Shown here piece after piece: positions 31,805 to 40,992 of a DNA stretch of 40,992 nt. The stretch is from Xanthobacteraceae bacterium (GTDB lineage: Bacteria > Pseudomonadota > Alphaproteobacteria > Rhizobiales > Xanthobacteraceae): the NCBI GenBank assembly GCA_019746135.1, contig JAIESI010000071.1, positions 1 through 40,992 on the forward strand, in the 5' to 3' direction. The notes under the pieces are model-generated. The model searched no databases and was not told the origin of the DNA. It was given only the letters and a program-made list of their open reading frames with translations. How positions within the stretch are numbered: position 1 is the stretch's first letter; the number at the start of each line of letters is the position of its first letter. The position numbers and the translations under genes were made by a program.

Positions 31805-34249
31805 CTATGCCGCCGTCGCCGCCACCGTGAGCCGCGCGCGGGCGACCTGCGCAAATTCGGCGGACGGCACCGGGCGGCCGAGATAGTAGCCCTGCATCTC
31901 GTTGCAGCCTTCCGCGCGAAGAAATTCCGCCTGCTCCTTCGTTTCCACGCCCTCGGCCGTTGTCGTCTTGCCGAGGCTCACCGCAAAGCGGACCACGGCG
32001 CGGGCGATGGTGCGGGACTCGTCGTGCTGGCTGAACAGCTCATTGATGAATGTGCGGTCGATCTTGACCTTGTCGAACGGGAAGCGCTGCAGGAAGCTCA
32101 ACGAGGAATAGCCGGTGCCGAAATCGTCCAGCGCGATCGGCAGGCCGAGACCGTGAAATTGGCGGAGCGTGTCGAACACCGTGGCGCTGTCGTGCATGAT
32201 TGCGGTTTCGGTCACTTCGAGCTCGAGCCGATGCGGCGCAAGCCCCGACAGGCCGAGCGCGCTGACCACCGCCGGAACCAATTCCGTGCTCTTGAATTGC
32301 GCGGGCGAAATGTTGATCGAAACCTTGCAGTGCGACGGCCATCTCGCGGCTTCGGCGCAGGCCGTCATCAGCACCCATTCACCGATCGGCACGATCAGGC
32401 CGGTCTCTTCCGCAAGCGGAATGAATTCCCCCGGCATGACCAAGCCGCGCGTGGGATGGCACCATCGCAACAGCGCCTCGTAGCCGGTGGTCTCGCCCGA
32501 GCGGACATCGGCGAACGGCTGGTAGTGGAGCTCGAACTCGCCCCCGACCAGCGCGTTCCGCAACTGCTGCTCGAGCGCATGGCGGGCCCGCATGTGCCGG
32601 TCCATTTCCGGCTCGAAGAAGCGATGCGAGCCGCGGCCGACGTCCTTGGCGCGATAGAGCGCGAGGTCGGCATTCTTCACGATCTCGTCGCTGGTGGTGC
32701 CGTCATCCGGCATGATGGCGATGCCGATGCTCGCGCCGCTGACGAGCCGATAGCCGCCGACGTCGTAGGGCGCACCGAGCGAGCGTTGAATACGCTCGGC
32801 AAGGGCGGCGGCTTTCCTTGCGTCGTCGGCGACATCCTCGATGACGGCGAACTCGTCGCCGCCGAGCCGGGCGATGGTGGACGTCTCCCGGCAGCACTCG
32901 CGCAGCCGGTCGGCGACGGTCTTCAGCAGCGCGTCGCCGACCGGATGGCCGAACGTGTCGTTGATCTCCTTGAAGCGGTCGAGATCGAGCATGAGCAGCG
33001 TCGACTTATGGTTTCGCCTGCCGGCGCGCGCCAAAGCCTGCTCCAGCCGCTCGCGAAACAGCGTCCGGTTGGGCAGGTCGGTCAGCGAATCGTGCAGCGC
33101 CATGTAGGCGATCTTTGCTTCGGTGCGCTGCCGCTCGGTGACGTCCACATGGGTTGCGACCCAGCCGCCGCCCGCGGTCGGCTGGCGGGTGATGCAGATC
33201 AGGCGGCCGTCGGCAAGCTCGTCGATCCGGCTCGACGGCGCATCGGCAGGCAGCGCGCGCAACGCCGCAACGACCCGTTCGGCCGCGCCATCGTCGGCAT
33301 CGCCCTTGAGGACGCCGTTGACGACGCGATGCCGGATGATCTCATGGTGCGGCGTGCCGGGGTTCACCAGCTCAGGCGGCAGGCGGTACATCTCGGCATA
33401 GCGGCCGTTGCAGACGACCAGACGTTTCTCCGCATCGAACATGCAAAGGCCCTCGCGCATGTGGTCGAGGGCCATGTCGAATCGGAGGTTCTGGAGGCGA
33501 AGCTCCTCCTCGCGCTGCCGCCGCATCTGGCTTTCCATGATCGCAGTCGAGGCGATGCCGGACAGCATGATGACGAGCGTCGCACCGGAGACTGCAGACA
33601 CCATCAGGGACTCATCGATCGGAAACGGCGGCACCGCGCTGGTCGGATCGGGAAGCGCCGTGGCGGCGGCCATGGCGGTGAAATGCAGGCCGCAGATCGC
33701 GACCGCAAACAGGCCTGCCGCTATCCAGATCGCGCGCCGGCCGTTCCACCGGTGAAAGGCGACGATGGCGCCCGTCGCGAAGGTGAACCCGACCGTCAGC
33801 GAGGCGGCGACCATCCCGGCGTCCCACTCGAGCGTCCCCGGCAGGATCAGCGCGTGCATGCCGGCATAGTGCATGAGCCCGATACCGACCCCGACGCAGG
33901 CCCCACCGAGGTACGGCTGCCAGCGGAGCCCATTCGCCGCGATGCCAAATCCGAGCGTGGTTGCGGAAACCGCGATGACGAAGGAGGCCGTGGTCGCGAC
34001 CGGCTCATAAGCGATCGGCAGGCCGCCGTCATCGTAGGCCAGCATGGCGATGAAGTGGGTCGCCCAGATTCCCGCGCCGCTGCAAATGCCGGTCAAGGCC
34101 AGCAGGCACCACCGGCGCAGCCCTTCGCTCGTTGCGACCTGGCTGTAAATCTTGAACGAGACCAGCGCACCCACGACGCAAATCAGCACCGCAAGCGCGA
34201 CGAGCCGGGAGTCGTGTTGCACTGTCAGGCAGGCGAGCAAGCGATACAT
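31805..34249 (-). CDS. MHYT-PAS-GGDEF-EAL sensory diguanylate cyclase/phosphodiesterase
   Basis: The ATG at 34247-34249 (814 residues, MYRLLACLTV) is preferred, with GGGGG six bases upstream; longer starts lack a ribosome site. The N-terminal 240 residues form the seven-helix MHYT sensor with motifs ATHFIAM, MHYAGMHAL and LHFTAMAA, a type proposed to bind copper and sense O2, CO or NO. A PAS-like domain (LDHMREGLCMFDAEKRLVVCNG) follows. GGDEF has an intact GGDEF site near residue 460 with GRGSHRFF later. EAL has YEALLRW near 590, NISPAQF, LDDFGTGYSSLSFL and AEGVETKEQAEFL, all intact. It may make and break c-di-GMP at the inner membrane. It is convergent with the MFS gene and divergent from a P-loop ATPase gene. 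Confidence 0.9.
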   Translation of the reverse strand: MYRLLACLTVQHDSRLVALAVLICVVGALVSFKIYSQVATSEGLRRWCLLALTGICSGAGIWATHFIAMLAYDDGGLPIAYEPVATTASFVIAVSATTLGFGIAANGLRWQPYLGGACVGVGIGLMHYAGMHALILPGTLEWDAGMVAASLTVGFTFATGAIVAFHRWNGRRAIWIAAGLFAVAICGLHFTAMAAATALPDPTSAVPPFPIDESLMVSAVSGATLVIMLSGIASTAIMESQMRRQREEELRLQNLRFDMALDHMREGLCMFDAEKRLVVCNGRYAEMYRLPPELVNPGTPHHEIIRHRVVNGVLKGDADDGAAERVVAALRALPADAPSSRIDELADGRLICITRQPTAGGGWVATHVDVTERQRTEAKIAYMALHDSLTDLPNRTLFRERLEQALARAGRRNHKSTLLMLDLDRFKEINDTFGHPVGDALLKTVADRLRECCRETSTIARLGGDEFAVIEDVADDARKAAALAERIQRSLGAPYDVGGYRLVSGASIGIAIMPDDGTTSDEIVKNADLALYRAKDVGRGSHRFFEPEMDRHMRARHALEQQLRNALVGGEFELHYQPFADVRSGETTGYEALLRWCHPTRGLVMPGEFIPLAEETGLIVPIGEWVLMTACAEAARWPSHCKVSINISPAQFKSTELVPAVVSALGLSGLAPHRLELEVTETAIMHDSATVFDTLRQFHGLGLPIALDDFGTGYSSLSFLQRFPFDKVKIDRTFINELFSQHDESRTIARAVVRFAVSLGKTTTAEGVETKEQAEFLRAEGCNEMQGYYLGRPVPSAEFAQVARARLTVAATAA

Positions 34250-34402
34250 GCATGCCCCCGTAAGATGGGCGCCGCACGCCATCAAGCCGCGACGGGCTGC
34301 GATTGCGCGGTTGCTGAACGTGTCTTTAATGACGTCGCAGAAAAAATGCGGCCTTGGTTTTTGAATACCGTTTCGCCGGCGCGGTTGACGTGCGGCAAGA
34401 CC

Positions 34403-34427
34403 CGTGACGAACAACACGTGACGAACA
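34403..34427. repeat. Direct repeat CGTGACGAACA (two copies, 14-bp period)
   Basis: Copies at 34403-34413 and 34417-34427 lie in the 233-base gap between the divergent MHYT and P-loop ATPase genes. They could be a regulator site or chance; nothing else stands out in the gap. Confidence 0.4.
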
Positions 34428-34482
34428 GCACTCGCGACGAAAGACCGGCGGCGAGGCAACGATCGAGTGGACCAGGCATCTC

Positions 34483-35043
34483 ATGAAAGCATTCTTCGTC
34501 ATCACCGGTGGCCCGGGCTCGGGCAAGACCACGCTGATCGATGCGCTGGACCAGGCGGGTTTCGCCCGAACCGTCGAGGCCGGCCGCGGCATCATCCAGG
34601 ATCAGCGGGCGATCGATGGCCCCGCGCTGCCGTGGCACGATCCGGCGGCCTTCGCCGAGTTGATGCTCGGATGGGAGATGCGGTCTTACCGCATGGCGGA
34701 GCGGCAGGCCGGGCCGGTGTTCTTCGACCGCGGAGTTCCCGATGTGATCGGCTATCTGCGTTTGATGCGTCTGCCGGTGCCCGTGCACATCGAGAAGGCG
34801 GCGGAGGTGTTCCGCTATGGCCGCCGCGTGTTCATCGCGCCGCCGTGGCGGGAGATCTTCACGCAGGACACCGAGCGCCGGCAGGATTTTGCCGAAGCCG
34901 AGCGCACCTATGCGGCGCTCGCCGAGACCTATGCCCGGCTCGGCTACGAGCTGGTCGAATTGCCGCGCGCGGGCGTCGCGGAACGCCTGAAGTTCGTCGT
35001 CGGTGCGGCCATGACGGCGGCGGATCGGCGGGCAACGTCGTGA
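34483..35043 (+). CDS. AAA/P-loop ATPase or kinase-like protein
   Basis: A 186-residue protein with a textbook P-loop, FVITGGPGSGKTTLID at about residues 5-20, then RGIIQDQRAIDGPALPWHDPAAF, FFDRGVPDVIGYLRL as the Walker B/DRx region, YGRRVFIAPPWREIFTQDTERRQDFAEAE, and the C-terminal YARLGYELVELP. This is the pattern of the AAA_28/zeta-toxin-like small-molecule kinase group; the substrate is unknown. It is divergent from the MHYT c-di-GMP gene (233 bases between starts) and convergent with the DUF6894 gene. Nothing indicates a partner antitoxin next to it. Confidence 0.85.
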   Translation: MKAFFVITGGPGSGKTTLIDALDQAGFARTVEAGRGIIQDQRAIDGPALPWHDPAAFAELMLGWEMRSYRMAERQAGPVFFDRGVPDVIGYLRLMRLPVPVHIEKAAEVFRYGRRVFIAPPWREIFTQDTERRQDFAEAERTYAALAETYARLGYELVELPRAGVAERLKFVVGAAMTAADRRATS

Positions 35044-35070
35044 CGCACCGATGCCCGCTTGGGAAGCTGC

Positions 35071-35280
35071 TCACGCCGCTTTCGAAATCACTTCCTCGAT
35101 GCGCTCGCCCGCCTCGTTGATCACGACGACGCGCCAGGGAACTGTTCCGGTCTGGTGCCGCGACAGATCGCGCGCCATGCCGCGGGCCTCGCGGCGCGCG
35201 GCGGCGTCATCCGGCAGTTCCAGGCCGAACTCGTCTTCGATGCGAACGCGTCCTTCGACGTGCAGGAAATAGACCGGCAT
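35071..35280 (-). CDS. DUF6894 family small protein
   Basis: The ATG at 35278-35280 gives 69 residues, beginning MPVYFLHVEGRVRIEDEFG, then LELPDDAAARREARGMARDL and TVPWRVVVINEAGERIEEVI. This matches the short DUF6894 proteins abundant in Rhizobiales (typical start MPRYFFHV, then DxxGxEL). The fold and role are unknown. An upstream codon would add eight residues but departs from the family start. It is convergent with the P-loop ATPase gene. Confidence 0.82.
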   Translation of the reverse strand: MPVYFLHVEGRVRIEDEFGLELPDDAAARREARGMARDLSRHQTGTVPWRVVVINEAGERIEEVISKAA

Positions 35281-35414
35281 GCCGGCATAACCGGCGCCTC
35301 CCACGGCGGTTCGCCGGAGCGTCCGGTTTGGTCGATGAAAGGTTAACGTGTCGGGAAAATCACGTGTTCGTGTTCACGCAAATTTAGGACGCGGGAACTT
35401 AGGTTGCATGCCAC

Positions 35415-35491
35415 GGCCGGGTGGCGGAGAGGCTACGCAAGAGGCCCGCAAACCTCGTTATCCTTGGTTCGATTCCAAGGCCCGGCCTCCA
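35415..35491 (+). tRNA. tRNA-Cys(GCA)-like gene with non-canonical anticodon loop and T-arm
   Basis: 77 bases with CCA encoded. Acceptor GGCCGGG (35415-35421) pairs perfectly with CCCGGCC, and the discriminator is T, as in tRNA-Cys. The D-arm GCGGAGAGGCTACGC is normal. The anticodon arm pairs GAGG with CCTC around an 8-base loop CCCGCAAA, which contains GCA but has C where T33 is expected and one base too many. The T-loop TTCGATT is perfect, but its stem CCTTGG/CCAAGG has 6 pairs, giving 13 pairs with the acceptor. It may be a working variant, a frameshift-prone tRNA, a decayed copy, or a sequence error. Confidence 0.62.
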
Positions 35492-35509
35492 CTTTCTTCT
35501 TCTCACGTT

Positions 35510-36289
35510 TCAGGCGGTGACGCCGTCGCCGACCGCGACGGTGCCGCCGGCGATCACCTCGCCGTAGATGCCGCAATCGGCATGGCCGTAGGTCTTCATC
35601 AGCGTGCGCGGGATTTGCAGATCGCGGATGCCGGTGTCGGGATCCACCTCGGTCGCGGCGCAACGCACGATCCGCTTGACGATCTTCAGCCGCACGTCGT
35701 TGCCGACCGCGACCTCGGCGCCCACCAGGTCGAACTCGCGCCAGGCCGGCCAGCCCTCGACGTAGAGATTGCCGCGGAAGCGCAGCGGATTGACCGGCGC
35801 GCCGGCGGCGTTCTCGAGATCGGCGACGGAAGCAAGGTTGATGATCGAGACCACTTTCTTCGCCACGTCGGAGAAGCTATGGCCGTCGGCACGGAGAACC
35901 TTGGGCGGCCCGCGCAGCTCATCGGCGCAGTGCTCCTCGAAGAACCGCTCGACGGCGGCGCGGCCTTCCGGCGTGCGCAGGTTGCCGCGCGCGGCCTCGC
36001 GGTTCTCGGCGCGGATGGTCAGGAGGTGGCTTTCGTCGTCGAACCGGGTGCGGAGCTCGGCGAGCCGCGCGTTCCGCATCAGCATCAGGAAGCGTTGCTT
36101 GGGAAGATAGGCCGGATGCGCCGGGTCGAAGCCTGACGGGCCGTTCTCGATGGCGTACATGCGGTCGAACGGCACCGTCTTGCCGGGCGCAAGCTCCGTG
36201 CGCGGCAGCGGTTCGGGCGACAGGCCCTTCACCGGATATCGGTAAATCGCCTTGAGGGTGGCTCGGTTTGCGGGGGAGGGCACGGGCAC
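35510..36289 (-). CDS. MOSC domain-containing protein
   Basis: The start is set at a GTG at 36287-36289 (259 residues). The frame runs 82 codons further upstream without family similarity, and that part lies antisense to a gene relic. An N-terminal MOSC beta-barrel domain (KAIYRYPVKGLSPEPL, FDRMYAIENGPSGFD, PKQRFLMLMRNARLA) is followed by the MOSC domain with NPLRFRGNLYVEG, WREFDLVGAEVAVG, and the Cys-bearing IVKRIVRCAATEVDPDTGIRD. MOSC proteins handle sulfur or molybdenum cofactor chemistry, such as YcbX/mARC-type N-hydroxylated substrate reduction. The active Cys region and second CGIYGEVI segment are present. The substrate is unknown. It ends 18 bases from the tRNA gene. Confidence 0.87.
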   Translation of the reverse strand: MPVPSPANRATLKAIYRYPVKGLSPEPLPRTELAPGKTVPFDRMYAIENGPSGFDPAHPAYLPKQRFLMLMRNARLAELRTRFDDESHLLTIRAENREAARGNLRTPEGRAAVERFFEEHCADELRGPPKVLRADGHSFSDVAKKVVSIINLASVADLENAAGAPVNPLRFRGNLYVEGWPAWREFDLVGAEVAVGNDVRLKIVKRIVRCAATEVDPDTGIRDLQIPRTLMKTYGHADCGIYGEVIAGGTVAVGDGVTA

Positions 36290-36305
36290 CTGTCTCGCGA
36301 GGTCG

Positions 36306-36585
36306 ATGAGGGACGAGGATTTGCAGCAGATGGACGGGAGGCGCTGGTCGCCGAGGTGAAGCGGCTGCGGGCCGGGATTCGGGCCCATCGCGATAGTAGC
36401 GGCCACGACCTGTGTTGGCATCACCCGCAGCTCTGGGGCCTGCCGGAGCGGATCGAGCCGAATATCGCCGTTCCGCCCTGGCCGAAATTCCTGCGCGGAT
36501 GCCTGAACTGCCGGAAGCGCTCGATCGGCAGGCATCGGGCGCAGCCATCGACGATCGGGGGTATGACCAGGGCCGCCGTTACTTG
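36306..36585 (+). pseudogene. Frameshifted relic of a small conserved Rhizobiales protein
   Basis: Three frames join into one protein-like series. From the ATG at 36306 the first frame reads MRDEDLQQMDGR. Near 36340 the signal moves to a second frame with ALVAEVKRLRAGIRAHRDSS and GHDLCWHHPQLWGLPERIEP. Near 36520 it moves to a third with ALDRQASGAAIDD. One missing base at each junction would restore one frame of about 93 codons. The GHDLCWHHPxLW core is one I recognise from short uncharacterised proteins of this order. It is broken as written; sequence error is the main alternative. It lies between the divergent MOSC gene and clpB. Confidence 0.55.
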
Positions 36586-36609
36586 ATGAAAATCAATGGC
36601 ATCCCCCTT
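36582..36609 (+). promoter_or_regulatory. Candidate RpoH (sigma-32) promoter of clpB
   Basis: CTTG (36582-36585), 17 bases, then CCCCCTT (36603-36609), close to the heat-shock pattern CTTG-N17-CCCCATnT. It lies 96 bases before the clpB start, as expected for a chaperone. The -10 is imperfect. Confidence 0.42.
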
Positions 36610-36705
36610 CCGGCCCGCCAGGGTGCTTCTTACATCTGCCATGGCGGATGCTTGTTCGAGGTCCGCTGATCCGGGTGCCGCATCCAGGGCCCGAGGGAGC
36701 GATAA

Positions 36706-39288
<2,583 letters not shown>

Positions 39289-39300
<12 letters not shown>

Positions 39301-39359
39301 GCGGCCGTCTTTAAGCACGAAGAGGCGGCGTAAGCAGTCGCCTTGAGCGAGAGGCGGCG
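39289..39359. repeat. Duplicated clpB 3' end
   Basis: The 14-mer GAGGCGGCGTAAGC that holds the clpB stop codon (39289-39302) is repeated at 39322-39335, with a third partial copy GAGGCGGCG at 39351-39359. The sequence between copies is also partly alike (GGCCGTCTTTAAGC, AGTCGCCTTGAGC). Confidence 0.7.
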
Positions 39360-39370
39360 CAACCGCAACG

Positions 39371-39405
39371 ACCAACGGCATCCGCAGTCGGAGGATGCCG
39401 TTGGT
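39371..39405 (+). terminator. Strong hairpin downstream of clpB (probable transcription end)
   Basis: Arms ACCAACGGCATCC (39371-39383) and GGATGCCGTTGGT (39393-39405) form a perfect 13-bp stem with a 9-base loop. No T-run follows on the plus strand, so it may be a factor-dependent terminator or RNA-protecting hairpin. The gene-free stretch 39301-39610 holds this, the duplicated clpB end, and nothing else recognised. Confidence 0.5.
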
Positions 39406-39610
39406 GTATCCAGCAATGGTGCAGAATTGGCGCGTATCGTTCTCGTGAGGCGCGCACTGCGGCTCGCGTGGGATACCCGTTACAGTTGTCCCCGCAATTA
39501 CCAGTCTTCAGGATCAACCCCAGCAAGTTATCGGAGATAGATTCAATTTCAGATCGCAGCGCCTTCTGAAAAGAGCCAGTGTTCCCGCGCGAGTTCGTGG
39601 GGAGCTGTGA

Positions 39611-40900
39611 ATGCGCAAGGGGGCGTTGCTGGCCTGCATCGGCGTTGCGTTGCTGCAGGCGGGATGCAGCATACTTGATGCGACGTACATTCGGGAAGGG
39701 ATCGGGACCAACCTCAGTTCCGCCGAGTTGGTCGAAGTCACCAATCTGCAAGATCTGTATGTCGGCGAAATTTGTCGCCAAGCCGGACTGAGGATTACCT
39801 ACCGCGGCGACGAGATCTATTGCGACGAAGTAAATTTGCGGCCCCACGAATGGGCCACGTTCGTTCAGGCTGGAATGAACGACATCGACCGTCGCTGCGA
39901 CGCATATCTCGCTTGGCTCGACAATAAGCGCCGCTGGCGCGAGCCGATCCTCAAACAACTTGCCACCACTGCAGCGACGACGGCAGTGCTGATGGGCGTG
40001 ACCGGTGCCAGTGCAAAGGCGATCTCCATCGCCGCTGCTGCTTTTGGTTTGGCGCAGGACACGTTCGTGAATTTCAACGCACGGCTGATAACCGAGATCG
40101 ACAATCACGTCGTACAATCCGTGGTGCTGGGCAATCAGACGGAATATCGTCTCAGGATCGTAAACGGGTCGATCAACAACAGACCGGCTGCGATCTATCT
40201 GCTGCGGAACTACCTGCGGATCTGCATGCCGTTCTCCATCGAGATGAGCATCAGCAACACGGTGACGGTCTATCAACGAGGTGGTCCGGATGCGCTGCGC
40301 ACGGACCCCCTGCTGCAGCGGCCGCCAACGGTAGCCAGGGAAACGGCTATCAAGCCCGACGATCCAGTTAGCAGGCGGGAACGGCCAGTACTCGAAACAC
40401 TGAAGGACTACGAGCAGATTATCGAAAGGTACAAGCCGGAAGTTCATACGATCGCTAAAATAGAGCCGGTATTGAAGAAGATCTGCGTTCCGGAGGCCGA
40501 ACTGCGCGCGATCGGTGACCGCGCCAAGCTCGCGGTGCAGATTTATCAACATGCCGCCAACAAGTCCGACCGCAAATTGCTGCGAACGGTCGATCTCACC
40601 AAAATCAACGACCTCAAAACCGCCTGTCCGCAGGACCGATTGAACTACTTCGAGGCCTGGATGCTCAAGGGCGCCATCAATTCGAAGGAGAACATCGAAA
40701 CGTTGAACGCCGGCCTAGCGGAGAATCGCAAGATTCGAACGGACGTAACTGTCCCAGTTCCCGAGGTTCGCAGCCGGATTGCGGAACTGCGCAATTCGCT
40801 TGCAGCGAATTTGAAGCTGAAGAGCCCGCTGCTCATCGACCAGCTTACGGCGGACCTGATGGAAGAGCTGGTGGTGCTGCAAATGAAACAGAAGAGCTGA
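39611..40900 (+). CDS. Hypothetical lipoprotein, orphan
   Basis: A 429-residue protein I do not recognise. The signal is MRKGALLACIGVALL then LQAGCS with the acylated Cys at residue 19. Visible features are a short conserved-looking Cys set (C56, C71 in GDEIYCDEV, C96), a hydrophobic Ala-rich segment (about 118-147, ATTAATTAVLMGVTGASAKAISIAAAAFG) that could insert in a membrane or form a hairpin, and a largely helical C-terminal half rich in Lys, Glu and Leu. GGGAG lies before the ATG. Base composition is clearly less GC-rich than all neighbours and codon use is mixed, which points to recent acquisition. No partner genes are in view, since the window ends 92 bases later. Confidence 0.78.
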   Translation: MRKGALLACIGVALLQAGCSILDATYIREGIGTNLSSAELVEVTNLQDLYVGEICRQAGLRITYRGDEIYCDEVNLRPHEWATFVQAGMNDIDRRCDAYLAWLDNKRRWREPILKQLATTAATTAVLMGVTGASAKAISIAAAAFGLAQDTFVNFNARLITEIDNHVVQSVVLGNQTEYRLRIVNGSINNRPAAIYLLRNYLRICMPFSIEMSISNTVTVYQRGGPDALRTDPLLQRPPTVARETAIKPDDPVSRRERPVLETLKDYEQIIERYKPEVHTIAKIEPVLKKICVPEAELRAIGDRAKLAVQIYQHAANKSDRKLLRTVDLTKINDLKTACPQDRLNYFEAWMLKGAINSKENIETLNAGLAENRKIRTDVTVPVPEVRSRIAELRNSLAANLKLKSPLLIDQLTADLMEELVVLQMKQKS

Positions 40901-40931
40901 CGGGAATCCTCCATGGCCCTAGTACCCGGAA

Positions 40932-40992
40932 TCAGAGCTGAGTGATACGGCGGCCTTTGAAGGGCTTTTGGCGGACTCGTTTCTTGGTCCAC
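40932..40992 (-). CDS. Possible C-terminal end of a minus-strand gene (window edge)
   Basis: Nineteen codons are open to the window edge on the minus strand and end WTKKRVRQKPFKGRRITQL then TGA, a basic, protein-like tail. Too short to assign a family. Another frame on the same strand is also open here, so this is weak. Confidence 0.25.
   Translation of the reverse strand, partial: WTKKRVRQKPFKGRRITQL

Noticed and set aside
30662..34486. 1274-codon plus-strand open frame over the MFS and MHYT genes
   Set aside because: It crosses two real genes, one antisense, and has Arg/His/Ala-rich shadow composition with no family motifs.
34483..35280. P-loop ATPase plus DUF6894 gene as a toxin-antitoxin pair
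   Set aside because: The genes are convergent, not an operon, DUF6894 proteins are not known antitoxins, and the ATPase family is broad.

Overview
The window is GC-rich, densely coded chromosomal DNA of an alphaproteobacterium, most likely order Hyphomicrobiales (Rhizobiales) near the Bradyrhizobium/Rhodopseudomonas/Xanthobacteraceae group. The basis is gene content and order recognised by eye: a Bradyrhizobium-type TlpA, argH-lptM-lysA followed by a TIGR02302 protein, a CpdR-like regulator with an MJ0042 zinc-ribbon protein beside ftsE-ftsX-ydcF-plsC, paired metX-metW, CtrA-type boxes, and palindromic repeats typical of the order. No rRNA, CRISPR array, phage genes or complete insertion sequence were seen.

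Layout. 1-2172 (+): electron transfer flavoprotein etfB (truncated by the window edge), etfA and a 3-hydroxybutyryl-CoA dehydrogenase. 2185-8012 (-): a detoxification and stress block. A DMT exporter is followed by an ArsR-family repressor with its own promoter, an overlapping AHSA1/SRPBCC gene, DUF899, VOC, DUF1428, VOC and two glutathione transferases. A terminator then precedes a GFA-family gene. 8082-8968 (+): a CtrA-box-preceded pair, a beta-repeat protein of unknown function and a short YjfB-like putative motility protein. 8978-15473: tlpA (-), then argH, lptM, lysA and TIGR02302 (+). 15509-18763 (-): a CPA2 antiporter, a CpdR-like regulator and a zinc-ribbon/DUF3426 protein. 19066-22256 (+): ftsE, ftsX, ydcF, plsC. 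22355-27276: gamma-glutamylcyclotransferase (-), DUF2125 (+), then a minus-strand tyrA/hisC/chorismate mutase operon. 27394-31757 (+): metX, metW, a CHAP/TIGR02594-type secreted protein and an MFS transporter. 31805-35280: an MHYT-PAS-GGDEF-EAL protein (-), a P-loop ATPase (+) and a DUF6894 protein (-). 35415-40992: an unusual tRNA-Cys, a MOSC protein (-), a frameshifted gene relic, clpB (+) and a lower-GC orphan lipoprotein.

Points of most interest. (1) The ArsR gene has a TTGACA-N17-TAAACT promoter whose expected start lies at the ATG, with a perfect 10+10 inverted repeat covering the -10 and the start codon. This looks like a leaderless, autorepressed switch for an eight-gene detoxification operon. 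(2) TTAA-N7-TTAA CtrA boxes precede both the motility-like pair and ftsEX, and the second is followed by five 12-bp tandem repeats. (3) Two 108-bp two-hairpin elements in opposite orientation differ by compensatory stem changes. (4) The tRNA-Cys-like gene has an 8-nt anticodon loop, C33 and a 13-bp acceptor/T helix. (5) A conserved small gene upstream of clpB appears broken by two frameshifts. All functions are read from sequence and family knowledge; no search was run.
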